From Verrucomicrobiota bacterium (GTDB lineage Bacteria; Verrucomicrobiota; Verrucomicrobiia; Limisphaerales; JACRJZ01): a stretch of DNA of 64,000 nucleotides. Both the position numbers and the translations under genes were made by a program. The stretch is from assembly GCA_016219875.1 (NCBI GenBank), contig JACRJZ010000073.1, positions 1-64,000 on the forward strand, given 5' to 3'. Position 1 is the stretch's first letter; the number at the start of each line of letters is the position of its first letter. Shown here in pieces: positions 18,621 to 29,300 of the stretch. The notes under the pieces are model-generated. The model was not told the DNA's origin. It did not search any database and worked only from the letters and a program-made list of their open reading frames with translations.

Positions 18621-20844
18621 CAAGGTCACTGGAACGCTCGAGATCGCCGGCACGGTGCGTTGCGCGTCGCCGCGACGCTGGACTGGCGCAGCATTGGCGA
18701 TGGCGGTCTTTGTGACCGTGCTCGCCGGGTTCTCCACTGTGCTGGCTTCCGTTGCACCCGCGCGGATGCACTTGGCTTGTGGCCCTCAGAACGATCTCCT
18801 GCTGGCCTTGAAGGCAGCGGGCGCGAAGGTCACACGTCACGAAGAACCGGATCGGGCGGTCGCTGCGGCCGCTCCTGGTTCCGGTGTTCTGTTGCTTGCC
18901 GAGGCGTATCCCGGTCAACCGCTCCAGGTGAGCGACGAGACCTTCCGGCTCGCCGCCCGCAAGCAGCTTCGGCTCTACGTCGAGTTCCCGGCATCGGTGC
19001 CGGGGGTGACGTTCGAGACGACGCGCCGTCCGGAATGGGAGCGGTTCGTTGTCAGCGTTGAAACGCTCGGAGCCGATTTGCCGAAGGGCCGCATCCTGAT
19101 GGCGCATGACTTCCACCTGCGGCCCACGAGGGCGACCGCGCCACTCGTCGTTGCCGCGCGGGTGGCGGGCTACGATGCAGCGGTGTATGGTATCCCAACC
19201 GCGGCAAAGCCGGTCCTGTTTTCCCTGGAGGACGGTCGCGTGTGGATCGCCACCACCAAGCTGAGCGGGTTTGTCAGCGGACGTTTCGCGCCGGCGCGTG
19301 AGTGGACGGCGCTCTGGAGCCATATCCTCAACCATGTTTCCGGCGGGCAGTGGACCCGGCTGAAATGGGAGCCAGTGGTGGTGCCCGCCTACGCACCGGA
19401 CATGCGCGTGCCGCGCAGTGTCGAAGACCGCGCATTCCGGGCGGCCGTGCAGTGGCATTTCGATTCGCGATTGCTGCTCACGGAAGAACGCTGGCCCGAA
19501 GTGCGCGGCGTCCTGCTGCGGGGCGGCGAGTTGGTTTCCACTCCGCCGGCGAGGCAACCCGTGGGCGACGGCCGGTTCGGCATTCTCGAAGGCTACACCT
19601 CGCAGATTCAACACGATGGCCAGCAATTCCAACGCGCGCCCATTCGCGCGGATTGCCAGGCCGAATCGGCCATGGTCCTGGCGCTGGATCGGGCGCTCCA
19701 CCGCACGGCGCACAGCGGCGTCGTGGCGTCCAACCTCCTGGACTTTCTCTATTTCACATCGGACCTCTGCCAAGGCCCCCGCGGCAATCCGGCGCATCCG
19801 GCCTTTGGCCTCGTCGGTTGGGGCAGCACGGCGCCGGCGTGGACCATCGCCAACTACGGCGACGACAACGCGCGCGTCATGATGGCAACCATGCTGGCCG
19901 GGGCCGCTCTGCGCACCGACCGCTGGGACGAACCGCTCCTGCGCGCGTTGCTGGCGAATCTGCGCACCACCGGCCCGCTTGGTTTTCGCGGTGACCGGAT
20001 CGATCTCGCCCCGCTGGAACGCCACGGCTGGCGTCACTATCACGACACGGCGACGGTCAACTACTCGCCGCACTTCGAAGCGTTCAACTGGGCGTGCTTC
20101 CTCTGGGCCTATCGCCAGACGGGCCAACGGGAGTTCCTCGACCGAGCCAGGACCGGCCTTCGCATGATGATGGAAGGATTCCCGGCCAAATGGCGCTGGA
20201 ACGACAACGGCGAACGCGCGCACATGCTGCCGTGTCTGGCCTGGCTCGTGCGGTTGGACGACACGCCCGAACACCGCCGCTGGCTGCGACAGATCGCCGA
20301 TGACCTGCTGGCCATCCAACATTCCACCGGCGCGCTGCCCGAGCGATTTCGCGGGAGTGCCGGCAGCCATTACACGATCCCGGCGTCCAACGAGGCTTAC
20401 GGCACGGGCGAGACGCCGCTCATCCAGCAGAACGGCGACCCGGTGAGTGACCAACTCTATGTGAGCGGCTTCGTTCTGTTCGGCCTGCACGAAGCCGCAG
20501 CGGTGCTCGACGACCCGCGGATTCGAGCGGCCGAAGACAAGCTCGCGGATTATCTCTGCCGCATCCAAAACCGCTCCCAGCGGCTGCCGCATCTGAGCGG
20601 CACCTGGTTTCGCGCGTTTGACTTCGGGCGCTGGGAACCGTGGGCCAGTTCCGCCGACGCAGGCTGGGGCGCGTGGTCCGTGGAAGCGGGCTGGGCGCAG
20701 GCCTGGACCGCCGCGACGCTCGGTCTGCGGGCCAGGAACACGACGTTTTGGGACTTCACCGCCGCGCCGCGCCTTCGCGAGAAGCTTCCGCGTGTGCAGG
20801 AACAAATGGCCCGCAACACGGGAGGCAATTGGAGAACTCCGTAG
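18601..20844 (+). CDS. Secreted protein with alpha/alpha-barrel-like features, function unknown
   Basis: The 747-residue protein has a long basic N-region, a hydrophobic signal or anchor at about 29-50 (AALAMAVFVTVLAGFSTVLA) and a first domain resembling ThuA/class-I amidotransferase-like folds only faintly. From about residue 330 there are repeated helical hairpins (FLDRARTGLRMMMEGF, LLAIQHSTGALPERF, LYVSGFVLFGLHEAAAVL) like those of the six-hairpin glycosidase superfamily. I cannot name catalytic residues. The ATG at 18613 is an alternative start. The stop codon TAG (20842-20844) lies within a dispersed repeat, so the natural end may have been altered by repeat insertion. Confidence 0.6.
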   Translation: MRNTMANKVTGTLEIAGTVRCASPRRWTGAALAMAVFVTVLAGFSTVLASVAPARMHLACGPQNDLLLALKAAGAKVTRHEEPDRAVAAAAPGSGVLLLAEAYPGQPLQVSDETFRLAARKQLRLYVEFPASVPGVTFETTRRPEWERFVVSVETLGADLPKGRILMAHDFHLRPTRATAPLVVAARVAGYDAAVYGIPTAAKPVLFSLEDGRVWIATTKLSGFVSGRFAPAREWTALWSHILNHVSGGQWTRLKWEPVVVPAYAPDMRVPRSVEDRAFRAAVQWHFDSRLLLTEERWPEVRGVLLRGGELVSTPPARQPVGDGRFGILEGYTSQIQHDGQQFQRAPIRADCQAESAMVLALDRALHRTAHSGVVASNLLDFLYFTSDLCQGPRGNPAHPAFGLVGWGSTAPAWTIANYGDDNARVMMATMLAGAALRTDRWDEPLLRALLANLRTTGPLGFRGDRIDLAPLERHGWRHYHDTATVNYSPHFEAFNWACFLWAYRQTGQREFLDRARTGLRMMMEGFPAKWRWNDNGERAHMLPCLAWLVRLDDTPEHRRWLRQIADDLLAIQHSTGALPERFRGSAGSHYTIPASNEAYGTGETPLIQQNGDPVSDQLYVSGFVLFGLHEAAAVLDDPRIRAAEDKLADYLCRIQNRSQRLPHLSGTWFRAFDFGRWEPWASSADAGWGAWSVEAGWAQAWTAATLGLRARNTTFWDFTAAPRLREKLPRVQEQMARNTGGNWRTP

Positions 20845-20968
20845 CAGCCGACGTGAGGAGAAAGCAATGACGTCGCGGGCCAGTTCCGGTTTGGGCCAAG
20901 GACGGAGATCGACTCCTGCCCTCCCCATGAACCCTCACCCCAGCCCTCTCCCATCCGATGGGAGAGGG
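20840..20968. repeat. Dispersed repeat half-site and perfect hairpin between convergent genes
   Basis: A copy of GTAGCAGCCGACGTGAGGAG occupies 20841-20860 and supplies the stop codon of the upstream gene. Further on, an 11-bp perfect stem (CCCTCTCCCAT 20944-20954 pairing with 20958-20968, loop CCG) lies in a CCCTCACCCCAGCCC context. The hairpin separates two convergent genes and could serve as a bidirectional terminator. Confidence 0.6.
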
Positions 20969-21044
20969 AGAACATTCGGACGCTCTCGGCCACGACGGGT
21001 TCAGGGGTTCGAAGCGCGAAGTTCGTTTGCGGGAATTCTCACCC

Positions 21045-22043
21045 TCAACCGCGATACTCCCGTGGGGTCTTGCCGGTGCGCTGCCGGAAAGTGGTGGCGA
21101 AGTATTGGCTGGTCTGGAAACCACAGGCCGACGCGATGTCGGTCACGCTCCTTTCAGGCTTGGCCCGGAGCAGCCGCTTGGCCGCTTCGACCCGGCAGTG
21201 AATGAGGTATTCCGTCGGCGGCATGTTCACCGATTGCCGGCAATACTCGGCGAAGCGGCTCCGGCCCAGCCCGCAGCGGGCCGCCATCTCTTCCAGCGTC
21301 CACAAATGATCGAGATGGTCCGGCAGCGCAGCAAGGAATAGTTCCACGGTCCGGCGGGTCGAAACCAACCGCGCGTCGAGGACGATGTTCTCCTGCTGGA
21401 GGACCTCAAGGACCGTCATGAACAGCTCGTTGATGCGAAGCTGGAGCCGGCTCTGGATTGAAGCAGGGCAGGGGTTCTGCACCAATTCGGCGATGCGCTC
21501 AAAGCAGGCGCCCGTCTCGTCGTTGGCGCGCCAGACGGCCTGTTCATTGTGGCTGAGCAGCGTGGTGAGGCGCTTGAGGTCCGCGGGCGAGAGAATCAGC
21601 CAGTCCGGCCAATGCCACGGCTGGTTGGGGCGGCGCACGCCCACGTCGAGAATCAGCCAGTGCAGGCGCGTGGGACCGATGTGGGGGTTGCCGAGCCGGT
21701 GGCGCTGCCAAGGGCGCGTGACCGTCAATTGGCCGCTGCCCAGGACGCAGCGTTGCTTCTCCACCAGGAAGTCGGTCTTGCCGCGCGACAGGTAAGTGAA
21801 CTCGATGCCCTCATTCCGGTGCCAGTCCAGGCCCCACGACTGGGTGCCCGTGGCGTCCCAGAAACCCACCGTGGACACGCACGGCAGCATCTTGGCCGGC
21901 ATCGGGCGGCCGGGATAGCCGTGCCGGGCGAGGGCTTCCAGTCGGACTTCGCCGCGCCGCACCGCTTGCACGAGCGGCTCGCAGCGGTCGGCGTGATACT
22001 TCACCAAAGGGCTGAGGAAGATGGGCGAACGCTGGCGTGTCAT
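21045..22043 (-). CDS. AraC-family transcriptional regulator
   Basis: The 332-residue protein has an N-terminal cupin-like sensing domain (about 50-160, GIEFTYLSRGKTDFLVEKQR) and a C-terminal AraC double helix-turn-helix. The C-terminal part reads LWTLEEMAARCGLGRSRFAE, then RVEAAKRLLRAKPERSVTDI and GFQTSQYFATTFRQRTGKTP. Such regulators typically respond to sugars and activate adjacent operons. It is transcribed divergently from the triple LamG gene, with 181 bp between the two starts, so that gene is its most likely target. The ligand is unknown. Confidence 0.9.
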   Translation of the reverse strand: MTRQRSPIFLSPLVKYHADRCEPLVQAVRRGEVRLEALARHGYPGRPMPAKMLPCVSTVGFWDATGTQSWGLDWHRNEGIEFTYLSRGKTDFLVEKQRCVLGSGQLTVTRPWQRHRLGNPHIGPTRLHWLILDVGVRRPNQPWHWPDWLILSPADLKRLTTLLSHNEQAVWRANDETGACFERIAELVQNPCPASIQSRLQLRINELFMTVLEVLQQENIVLDARLVSTRRTVELFLAALPDHLDHLWTLEEMAARCGLGRSRFAEYCRQSVNMPPTEYLIHCRVEAAKRLLRAKPERSVTDIASACGFQTSQYFATTFRQRTGKTPREYRG

Positions 22044-22224
22044 GGGCGGACATCGGGATGTTCAAAATCTGCCACTGTTGAATTGTGGAAGATTTGGCCT
22101 CGCCGCCCCGGTAGAGTCAACCCAAACTTGCACCCGAATCCGGGCCGGCTGCGGTGGGATTGGCCGATAGTCGGCGTCGGAGAAAACGGGGCAGGGCTGA
22201 ACTGACGACCAAACCAAACATGTT

Positions 22225-25200
22225 ATGATCCCGAAACGATTCTCCGTTCTCCTCGTGACCCTCCCGGTAGCCGTCCTCTTGTTCGCGACGGTTCCCACGC
22301 CGGCCGCCACCGTCGTGACCAATGCGGCGGATTGGGGCTTCACCAATTTTCTGACCGCGCCCAACAGCACGTCGCGCGGGTGGAACTTTGGCAACACTGC
22401 GGCCAACGCGCCCACGGTGACGCTCAACGGCGTGGGTGTCATCGGCAACCTGGGCGTGGACGATCCGGCCACGGGACTGGACTTCACGACCAACCCGCTT
22501 ACCTATGCGATCAGCGGCTATGACTGGCAGGCCACCACCGAGCAGCGCGACGCCCGCAACAACCTCAGCAAAGGCGGCCTGCACGGCGGCACCGGCACCT
22601 TCGCCATGAACCTCGGCGGCACGCCCGGCAACACCTACTTGGTCGAGATTGTCTCTCTGCAAAACAGTGGCACCCGGAGCATGGACGTGAGCGTGGACGG
22701 CACGCTGGTCATGGACGAATGGCAGGTGCCCGGCGTCACGCCCCACAACCGCGTCCTGAAGATCGAGGCCGTTTGCGACGCCGACGGCGTGGACCTGGCG
22801 TTCGGGCGCGGCAGCACGGGCACGGACCAGAACCCGGCCATTGTCGCTCTCGCCATCACGCAAACCTCGCCTCAGGTGGCGCTGAGCATTTTGGCCTCGC
22901 CGCAGGGGTTCACGAACTTCGCGGGCGAATTCTCTGTCGCCGGCAGTCTCGTCGTCTGGGCTGGTGGTTCCGGCACGTTGTCTTACCAGTGGCAGAAGAA
23001 CGGCGCGGACATTTCAGGCGCGACCAAACGTTCCCTCCCGTTCGCCCACCAGCTTTCGACGTTCGACGCTGGGGTCTATCGCGCGATCGTCAACAGCGGT
23101 TCTGACAGCGTCACCAGTTTGGTCGCCACGGTGGCCATCGTGCCCGTGACCTCGGTGACCGACGCGCTGGCGGGGTATTGGACCTTCAACGAAACGAGCG
23201 GCACAAACGCGGCCGATTCTTCCCTCGCCGGAAATCCGGGCGCGCTGATCAACTTCCCCACGGACGACTCGCAATGGGTCGCCGGCCAAGTGGGCGGCGC
23301 GCTGAAGTTCCGCGGCGGCGCCGGCTTGAACGACTACGTCTTCGTGACGAACTACCCCAAACCCAGCGTGACCCTGACGATCTCCGCGTGGGTCTGGGCG
23401 GAAGCGCGCCAGAGCTTCGCGACCATCGTGAAGAACTGGCCGGGAGCGAACGGGCAATTCCATCTTGGCCAGGAAGGCACGGCGGGCGATCTCAGCAACT
23501 ACCTCCGCCAGCAAGGCGGCGCGCAGGTTGGCCCGGTGCGGGAAGGCGCGAGTCTGCCGCTGCCGCTCAATTCGTGGCAACACGTCGCGTTGGTCTGCGA
23601 CGGCCGGCTGATGCGTCTTTATCGCAACGGCCTCCAGGTCGGGACCCCGGTGGCCTACAACGGCACCATCAACACCAATCCGCTGAACGCTTCTCTGAGC
23701 ATCGGTGCCAAGTGGCAGGCGACCACCCCGGACAGTTTCTGGAAAGGCAACATCGACGACCTCGGCCTCTGGACACGGGCGCTCGGAGCGGACGAAGTGT
23801 TTTCCATCTACAAAGCGGGCACGAACGGCCAGCCGCTGACCACCGCAACCGTGGGCAACGCGCCGGAGGTCCTCGTGCCGCCGCAGAACGTGACACGTTA
23901 CGAAGGCGAGTTCGCCCCGCCGTTGTCCGTAATGGCCGTGGGCACAGCGCCGTTGTTCTACCAATGGCGAAGAGGCGACGAAGACTTGGCAGGCCAAACC
24001 AACGCCGCGCTGCCGTTGAACCAACTCAGCAATAGCGCCGTCGGCACGTACGTCGTGGTGGTCAGCAACTCCTTCGGGGCCGTTACCAGCGCGCCCGCAG
24101 TCGTCGTGGTGCAAACGGCCACCGGCATCACCGATGCGCTTGCAGGCTATTGGAACTTCGATGAAGGCACGGGCACGGTCCTGGTGGACAACTCCGGCAA
24201 CGGCAACGACGGCACGCTGATGAATTACCCGGACCCCGACACGCAATGGGTCCCGGGCCAGATCGGCACCGCGCTGATGTTCCGGGGTGCGGCCAGTTCC
24301 AACTACGTCGTGGTCCCGAACTATCCGAAACCAAGTGCAGCCCTGACGCTCGCCGCCTGGGTGTGGGCCGACGCGCGCCCGACGTGGGCCAGCATCCTCA
24401 AGAACTGGCCCGGCACCTCCAACCAGTTTCATCTCGGCCTCGAAAGCGCGTCCGGCGACCTGAGCCATTACCTCATGCAGCAAGGCGGCACGCAGGTTGG
24501 TCCGGTGCGGGAAGGCTCAACCAATCCGTTCCCACTGGGAGCGTGGCAGCACGTGGCGGTGGCTTGCGATGGCGCCGTGATGCGGCTCTATCGCAACTCC
24601 ACGCTCGTCGGCACGCTCGCCTACAACGGCACCATCCAGACCAGCCCGGTCAACCAAGGACTTGGCATCGGGGCCAAGCTGGCGGGGACCGGCTTGCCCA
24701 CCTCGGACGCCAGCTACTGGCAAGGCAAGATGGACGACATCGGCCTCTGGACACGCAGCCTGAGCGCCGACGAAATCCTGGCCATCTACATCGCCGGAGT
24801 CAACGGCCGGCCCTTGAGCGACGCGGTCGTGGGCGCGGTGGGACCGACCTTCGCCGCCGCGCCTCAGAGCCAGACCGTCACGGAGGGCGAAGCCGCTACC
24901 TTCATCGTTCAGGCTGCCGGCACGCCGCCGCTCTCGTATCAGTGGCTGAGGAACGGCGCCGTCATCGCCGGAGCCACGAACACCAGCGTGACGGTGGGCA
25001 ACCTCTGCCAGGGAGACGGCGCGACGTTCGCCGTCGTGGTCTGCAACGTGGCCGGATGCGTGACGAGCGACCCGCCCGCCACACTCACCGTGGCGCCGCT
25101 GGTGCCGACGGTGCCGATCACCGAGGGCCTGGTGGGACACTGGAAGTTTGACGAAACCGCTGGCGCCACCGCCGCCGACTCGACGGCTTACGCGAACCAC

Positions 25201-26049
25201 GGCGGGTTGACCAACTTCCCCGCCGACAACTCGCAGTGGGTGCGCGGCCAGATTGGCGGCGCGCTGAATTTCCGCGGACCGGCTTCGCAGGATTACGTGG
25301 TGGTGCCGGATTATCCGAAGCCCAGTTCCAACCTGACCATCGCGGCTTGGATCTGGGCCGAGGCGCGGCCGACTTGGGCCAGCATCGTGAAGAACTGGCC
25401 GAGCGAACCCGGAGGGGAAATCCACTTCGGGCTGAACAATGTGGAAGGCGACTTGAGCAATTACCTCATCCAACAAGGCGGAACGCGCGTCGGCCCGGTG
25501 CGCGAAGGCGCGGACGCGCCCCTGCCGCTTGGCTCCTGGCAGCATGTCGCGCTGGTGTGCGACGGCTCGACGATGCACCTCTACCGGAACGGCCTGCGGG
25601 TCGGCGCTCCGCTGGCCTACAACGGCACCATCAACACCAATCTCGCCAATCAGACGCTGGCGATTGGGGCAAAACTGCTCCCCACCGGCGTGCCTCCCAC
25701 CACTGCGGATGCGGGCTATTGGCAGGGCAAGATGGACGACCTCGGCCTCTGGCATCGCGGCCTGTCCGCGGCGGAAATCCAGGCCATCTACAACGCCGGC
25801 CTGGACGGTCGCGACCTCACGAAAGCCACCATCAAACCAGGGCTGCACATCACGCGCGTCGGCAGCGACGTGCTCATCTCTTGGCCCGCTGCGCCCGCCG
25901 GCAATTGCTTCGTTCTGGAATGGACTGGGACGTTGCCGGCCACTTCCTGGACGCCAGTGGGCGTCACCCCCGTGCTGAGCAATGGGAGGTACTGGGTCAC
26001 GTTCCAGGGGCCGGCAGACACCAAGTTCTACCGCCTGATGAAGCAGTGA
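22225..26049 (+). CDS. Secreted protein with three LamG and three Ig-like domains
   Basis: The 1274-residue protein has a signal peptide (MIPKRFSVLLVTLPVAVLLF to about 28) and an N-terminal domain at about 30-212 that recurs in the DUF6807 protein at 37521. Then Ig-like and LamG units alternate: Ig about 225-305, LamG 310-530, Ig 545-630, LamG 635-850, Ig 865-955, LamG 960-1200. The C-terminal beta segment ends FYRLMKQ. The LamG units share WVWAEAR, KNWP, GPVREG, SWQHVALVCDG and DDLGLW, and are close enough to be recent duplicates. LamG domains bind glycans or proteins, so it is probably a surface or secreted adhesin or substrate-binding protein. No catalytic motif is seen. Confidence 0.8.
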   Translation: MIPKRFSVLLVTLPVAVLLFATVPTPAATVVTNAADWGFTNFLTAPNSTSRGWNFGNTAANAPTVTLNGVGVIGNLGVDDPATGLDFTTNPLTYAISGYDWQATTEQRDARNNLSKGGLHGGTGTFAMNLGGTPGNTYLVEIVSLQNSGTRSMDVSVDGTLVMDEWQVPGVTPHNRVLKIEAVCDADGVDLAFGRGSTGTDQNPAIVALAITQTSPQVALSILASPQGFTNFAGEFSVAGSLVVWAGGSGTLSYQWQKNGADISGATKRSLPFAHQLSTFDAGVYRAIVNSGSDSVTSLVATVAIVPVTSVTDALAGYWTFNETSGTNAADSSLAGNPGALINFPTDDSQWVAGQVGGALKFRGGAGLNDYVFVTNYPKPSVTLTISAWVWAEARQSFATIVKNWPGANGQFHLGQEGTAGDLSNYLRQQGGAQVGPVREGASLPLPLNSWQHVALVCDGRLMRLYRNGLQVGTPVAYNGTINTNPLNASLSIGAKWQATTPDSFWKGNIDDLGLWTRALGADEVFSIYKAGTNGQPLTTATVGNAPEVLVPPQNVTRYEGEFAPPLSVMAVGTAPLFYQWRRGDEDLAGQTNAALPLNQLSNSAVGTYVVVVSNSFGAVTSAPAVVVVQTATGITDALAGYWNFDEGTGTVLVDNSGNGNDGTLMNYPDPDTQWVPGQIGTALMFRGAASSNYVVVPNYPKPSAALTLAAWVWADARPTWASILKNWPGTSNQFHLGLESASGDLSHYLMQQGGTQVGPVREGSTNPFPLGAWQHVAVACDGAVMRLYRNSTLVGTLAYNGTIQTSPVNQGLGIGAKLAGTGLPTSDASYWQGKMDDIGLWTRSLSADEILAIYIAGVNGRPLSDAVVGAVGPTFAAAPQSQTVTEGEAATFIVQAAGTPPLSYQWLRNGAVIAGATNTSVTVGNLCQGDGATFAVVVCNVAGCVTSDPPATLTVAPLVPTVPITEGLVGHWKFDETAGATAADSTAYANHGGLTNFPADNSQWVRGQIGGALNFRGPASQDYVVVPDYPKPSSNLTIAAWIWAEARPTWASIVKNWPSEPGGEIHFGLNNVEGDLSNYLIQQGGTRVGPVREGADAPLPLGSWQHVALVCDGSTMHLYRNGLRVGAPLAYNGTINTNLANQTLAIGAKLLPTGVPPTTADAGYWQGKMDDLGLWHRGLSAAEIQAIYNAGLDGRDLTKATIKPGLHITRVGSDVLISWPAAPAGNCFVLEWTGTLPATSWTPVGVTPVLSNGRYWVTFQGPADTKFYRLMKQ

Positions 26050-26052
26050 GAT

Positions 26053-26283
26053 TCACGTATCTTTCGGCGAAAGCGTGTCCACCGGTTCTACCAGTCGGAT
26101 CTGGGAGGCATTGACGAGTCGGAAATGCCCCTGCTCATCGTAAAGCACGACAGTTTGCCGATCCGGGCTGACCGCCAGGTAGTCCGTGTGCGTGACGACG
26201 AACGTTTGCTGGTTGCCCAGCACAATCCGAATGGGACGAAACGGCTCCGCGTGCAACAGTTCTTTGATCTCATCTGCGATCAT
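26053..26283 (-). CDS. Small conserved-type protein of unknown function
   Basis: The 76-residue product begins MIADEIKELLHAEPFRPIRI, continues with LGNQQTFVVTHTDYLAVSPD and ends in a short strand (TVVLYDEQGHFRLVNASQI). Short proteins with this pattern (a helix ending in PF-P-I, then a strand, then HxDYLAVSPD) are frequent in Verrucomicrobiota and Planctomycetota and have no known function. It is antisense to its two large neighbours and fits exactly in the gap between them, 3 bp after the end of the LamG gene. I chose the ATG at 26283 over one 36 bp upstream because the family pattern starts there. Confidence 0.65.
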   Translation of the reverse strand: MIADEIKELLHAEPFRPIRIVLGNQQTFVVTHTDYLAVSPDRQTVVLYDEQGHFRLVNASQIRLVEPVDTLSPKDT

Positions 26284-26330
26284 GCGACCGAATTTAGCCG
26301 GCGTTACGAACCGAAACAAATGGATTCTCC

Positions 26331-29300
26331 ATGAGCCTCTCCCGCCTCTCTACGTCCATTCTGCTTCTCGCGACCGCCGCTTCGCTCCGCGCCGCCATCA
26401 CCGACGGCCTCGTGGCTTATTGGACCTTCGATGAAACCAACGGCATGGTGTTGCGCGACGCCACGACTAACGCCAACCACGGCACGCTCTACAACTTCCC
26501 CGCGAACAGCTCGCAGTGGGTGCCGGGCCGGGTGGGCGGCGCGCTCAACTTCCGCGGCCCGGCCAGCGGCGACCACGTCCGCGTGCCGAACTGCCCGAAG
26601 CCCAGCTCGGCCTTGACGATTGCTGCTTGGGTCTGGGCCGAGGCGCGCCCGCCCTGGGCGACGATCGTGAAGAACTGGCCGACGGAGGCCGCGGCGCAGT
26701 TCCATTTCGGTCTGCAAGACACCGCCGGCGATCTGAGCAACTACCTCATCCAGCAGGGCGGGGTGAGGATTGGCCCGGTGCAGGAAGGCACGGCGTTGCC
26801 GCTCGCCTCCTGGCAGCACGTCGCCTTGGTGTGCGACGGCAGCATGATGCGGCTGTATCGCAACGGCGCCCTCGTGGGCACGCCGCTGAACTACAACGGC
26901 ACCATCAACACCAACTGCCAGTTCTCGCTCGGCATCGGCGCGAAGCTGGGCACGAACGGTGCGCCCCCGACCACGGCGGACAACGGCTACTGGCAAGGCA
27001 AGATCGACGACCTCGGTCTGTGGACCCGCGCTCTCTCCGCCGACGAGATCGTCGCCATCTACGGCGCCGGTCTGGAGGGCCGCAGTCTCACGAACGCCGA
27101 CAGCACGTTCGGCGGCGGCGCGGTGGCGATCACCGAGTTCATGGCGGGCAACAGCGGGTTCCTTCTCGACCAGGACGGCGATTCGCCGGACTGGATCGAG
27201 ATTTTCAACGGCACCGCCGCGCCCGTGGATCTCGCGGGTTGGTCGCTCACGGACAACGTCGGCAACCTCCGCAAGTGGCTTTTCCCGGCCACGAATCTCG
27301 CCGCCAACAGCTTCCTCATCGTCTTCGCCTCGGGCAAAGACCGCGCGACGGCCGGCGCTGAACTGCACACGAGTTTCGATTTGAGAGCGGGCGGGGAATT
27401 CCTGGCGTTGGTCGATCCGCGGACGAACATTGTCTCGCAGTTCTCGCCGTTGTTTCCGCCGCAAGTGGCCAACGTCTCCTACGGGCTGGCGAAGCTCGCG
27501 CCGCCGCTGAGTTTCGTCACCAACGGTTCGCCGCTCCGGTACCTCGTGCCCACCGACGACGCCCTCGGCACGAACTGGGTCCTGCCCGCGTTCAACGAAT
27601 CGGGTTGGACCAGGGGCACGAATGCGATCGGGTACGAGACGGCAGCCGCCGATTACGCCGGTCTCTTCGCCACCGACGTGCAGGCGCTGATGTTCGAACG
27701 TTCGCCGTCCTGTCTCATCCGCATTCCGTTTGTCGTCACGAATCCAACGGATTTCGCTGAGTGGAAACTCCGGTTGCTGGCCGACGACGGCGTGGTCATC
27801 TGGCTTAACGGCGAGGAAATTCTCCGCTACTTCGCGCCGGATGCGCTGGCCTGGAATGCGTTCGCCACGAGCAACCGGGTCGATACAGACGTGCTGGTGG
27901 GCGAGACATTCTCGCTGACGGAGTTCGAACGCCTCCTCGTTCCTGGCACGAACCTTCTCGCCATCCACGCGCTCAACGCCCGGCTGGACAGCAGTGACCT
28001 GCTCATCTCGCCGCAACTGGAAGCCAAGTCCGTCGTGCAACTCGCCGCCGCGCCGCGCTATTTCACGCTTCCAACGCCCGGCGCGCCCAATGTCGGCGGC
28101 GTGGAAGTGCTCGGGCCGGTCCTGTCCGACCTCGCCCACACGCCCGCCGTGCCGGGCGACCACGAGGACTTGCTGGTGACGATCCGGGCCAGACCTGCCT
28201 TTGGCCCGATCACCAATCTCACCCTTCACTTCCGCGTCATGTTCTCCAACGAGGTGGCCGCGCCCATGTTCGACGATGGCGCGCACGGCGACGGCGGGGC
28301 AGGGGATGGGGTCTTTGGCGCGAGCATCCCCGCGAGTGCCGCCCAGCCGGGGCAGATGGTCCGCTACTTCGTGACCGCGCTCGACAACGCCGGTCGCGCG
28401 TCCCGCTGGCCGCTGTTCCTCGATCCGTTCGGCTCTGCGGAATACCTCGGCACCGTCGCAAGAAACTCTTCCCTCACCACGCCCTTGCCGGTGCTTCAGT
28501 GGTTTGTGCAGAACCCCGCCGCTGCGGACACCGGCACCGGCACGCGCTGCTCGATCTTCTTCAACGACGAGTTCTATGACAACGTCTTTGTTCGCGTCCG
28601 CGGCCAGACGTCGCGGGCGTATCCGAAGAAGAGTTACAAGTTCGAGGTGAACGACGAGCACCACTTCCTCTTCCGGCCCGACCTGCCACGCGTGGATGAG
28701 TTCGACGTGAACACGACCTACACGGACAAGTCTTACGTCCGCGCGGTGCTGGCCTATGAGCACAAGCGCGACGCTGGCCTGCCTTGTCCAGAGGTTTTCC
28801 ACCTGCGCGTCCAACAGAACGGCCAATTCTTCAGCGTGGCCTTGTTCGTGGAGCAGCCGGACCGGGACTTCCTCCGCCACCGCGGGCTGCCCGACACCGG
28901 CGCGCTCTACAAAGCCACCCAGGGCGGGATGGCCGAGAACCTCAGCCTGTATGAGAAGAAGACGCGCAAGACGGAGAGCAACGCGGACCTGCAAGCGTTC
29001 TTCAGCGGACTCCAACTCACGGGCGCGGCGCTGGAGAACTTCCTGTTTGACCACGTCGAGGTGGCCGAGGTGGTCAACTACATGGCCACGGTCGCCGTCA
29101 CGCAGGACATCGATGCCAGCGACAAGAACCACTTCTTCCTCTGCGACACCGAGGGCACGCGGCGGTGGCGCATTCTGCCGTGGGACATTGATCTCACCTT
29201 CGGCCCCAACGCGCTCAACACAGACGTGATGGTCGCCAACCTCCAAGACCCGGCGACGCCGGCGTGCGCCAGCCATCCGTTCATCGGCGCGCGGCCTTAC

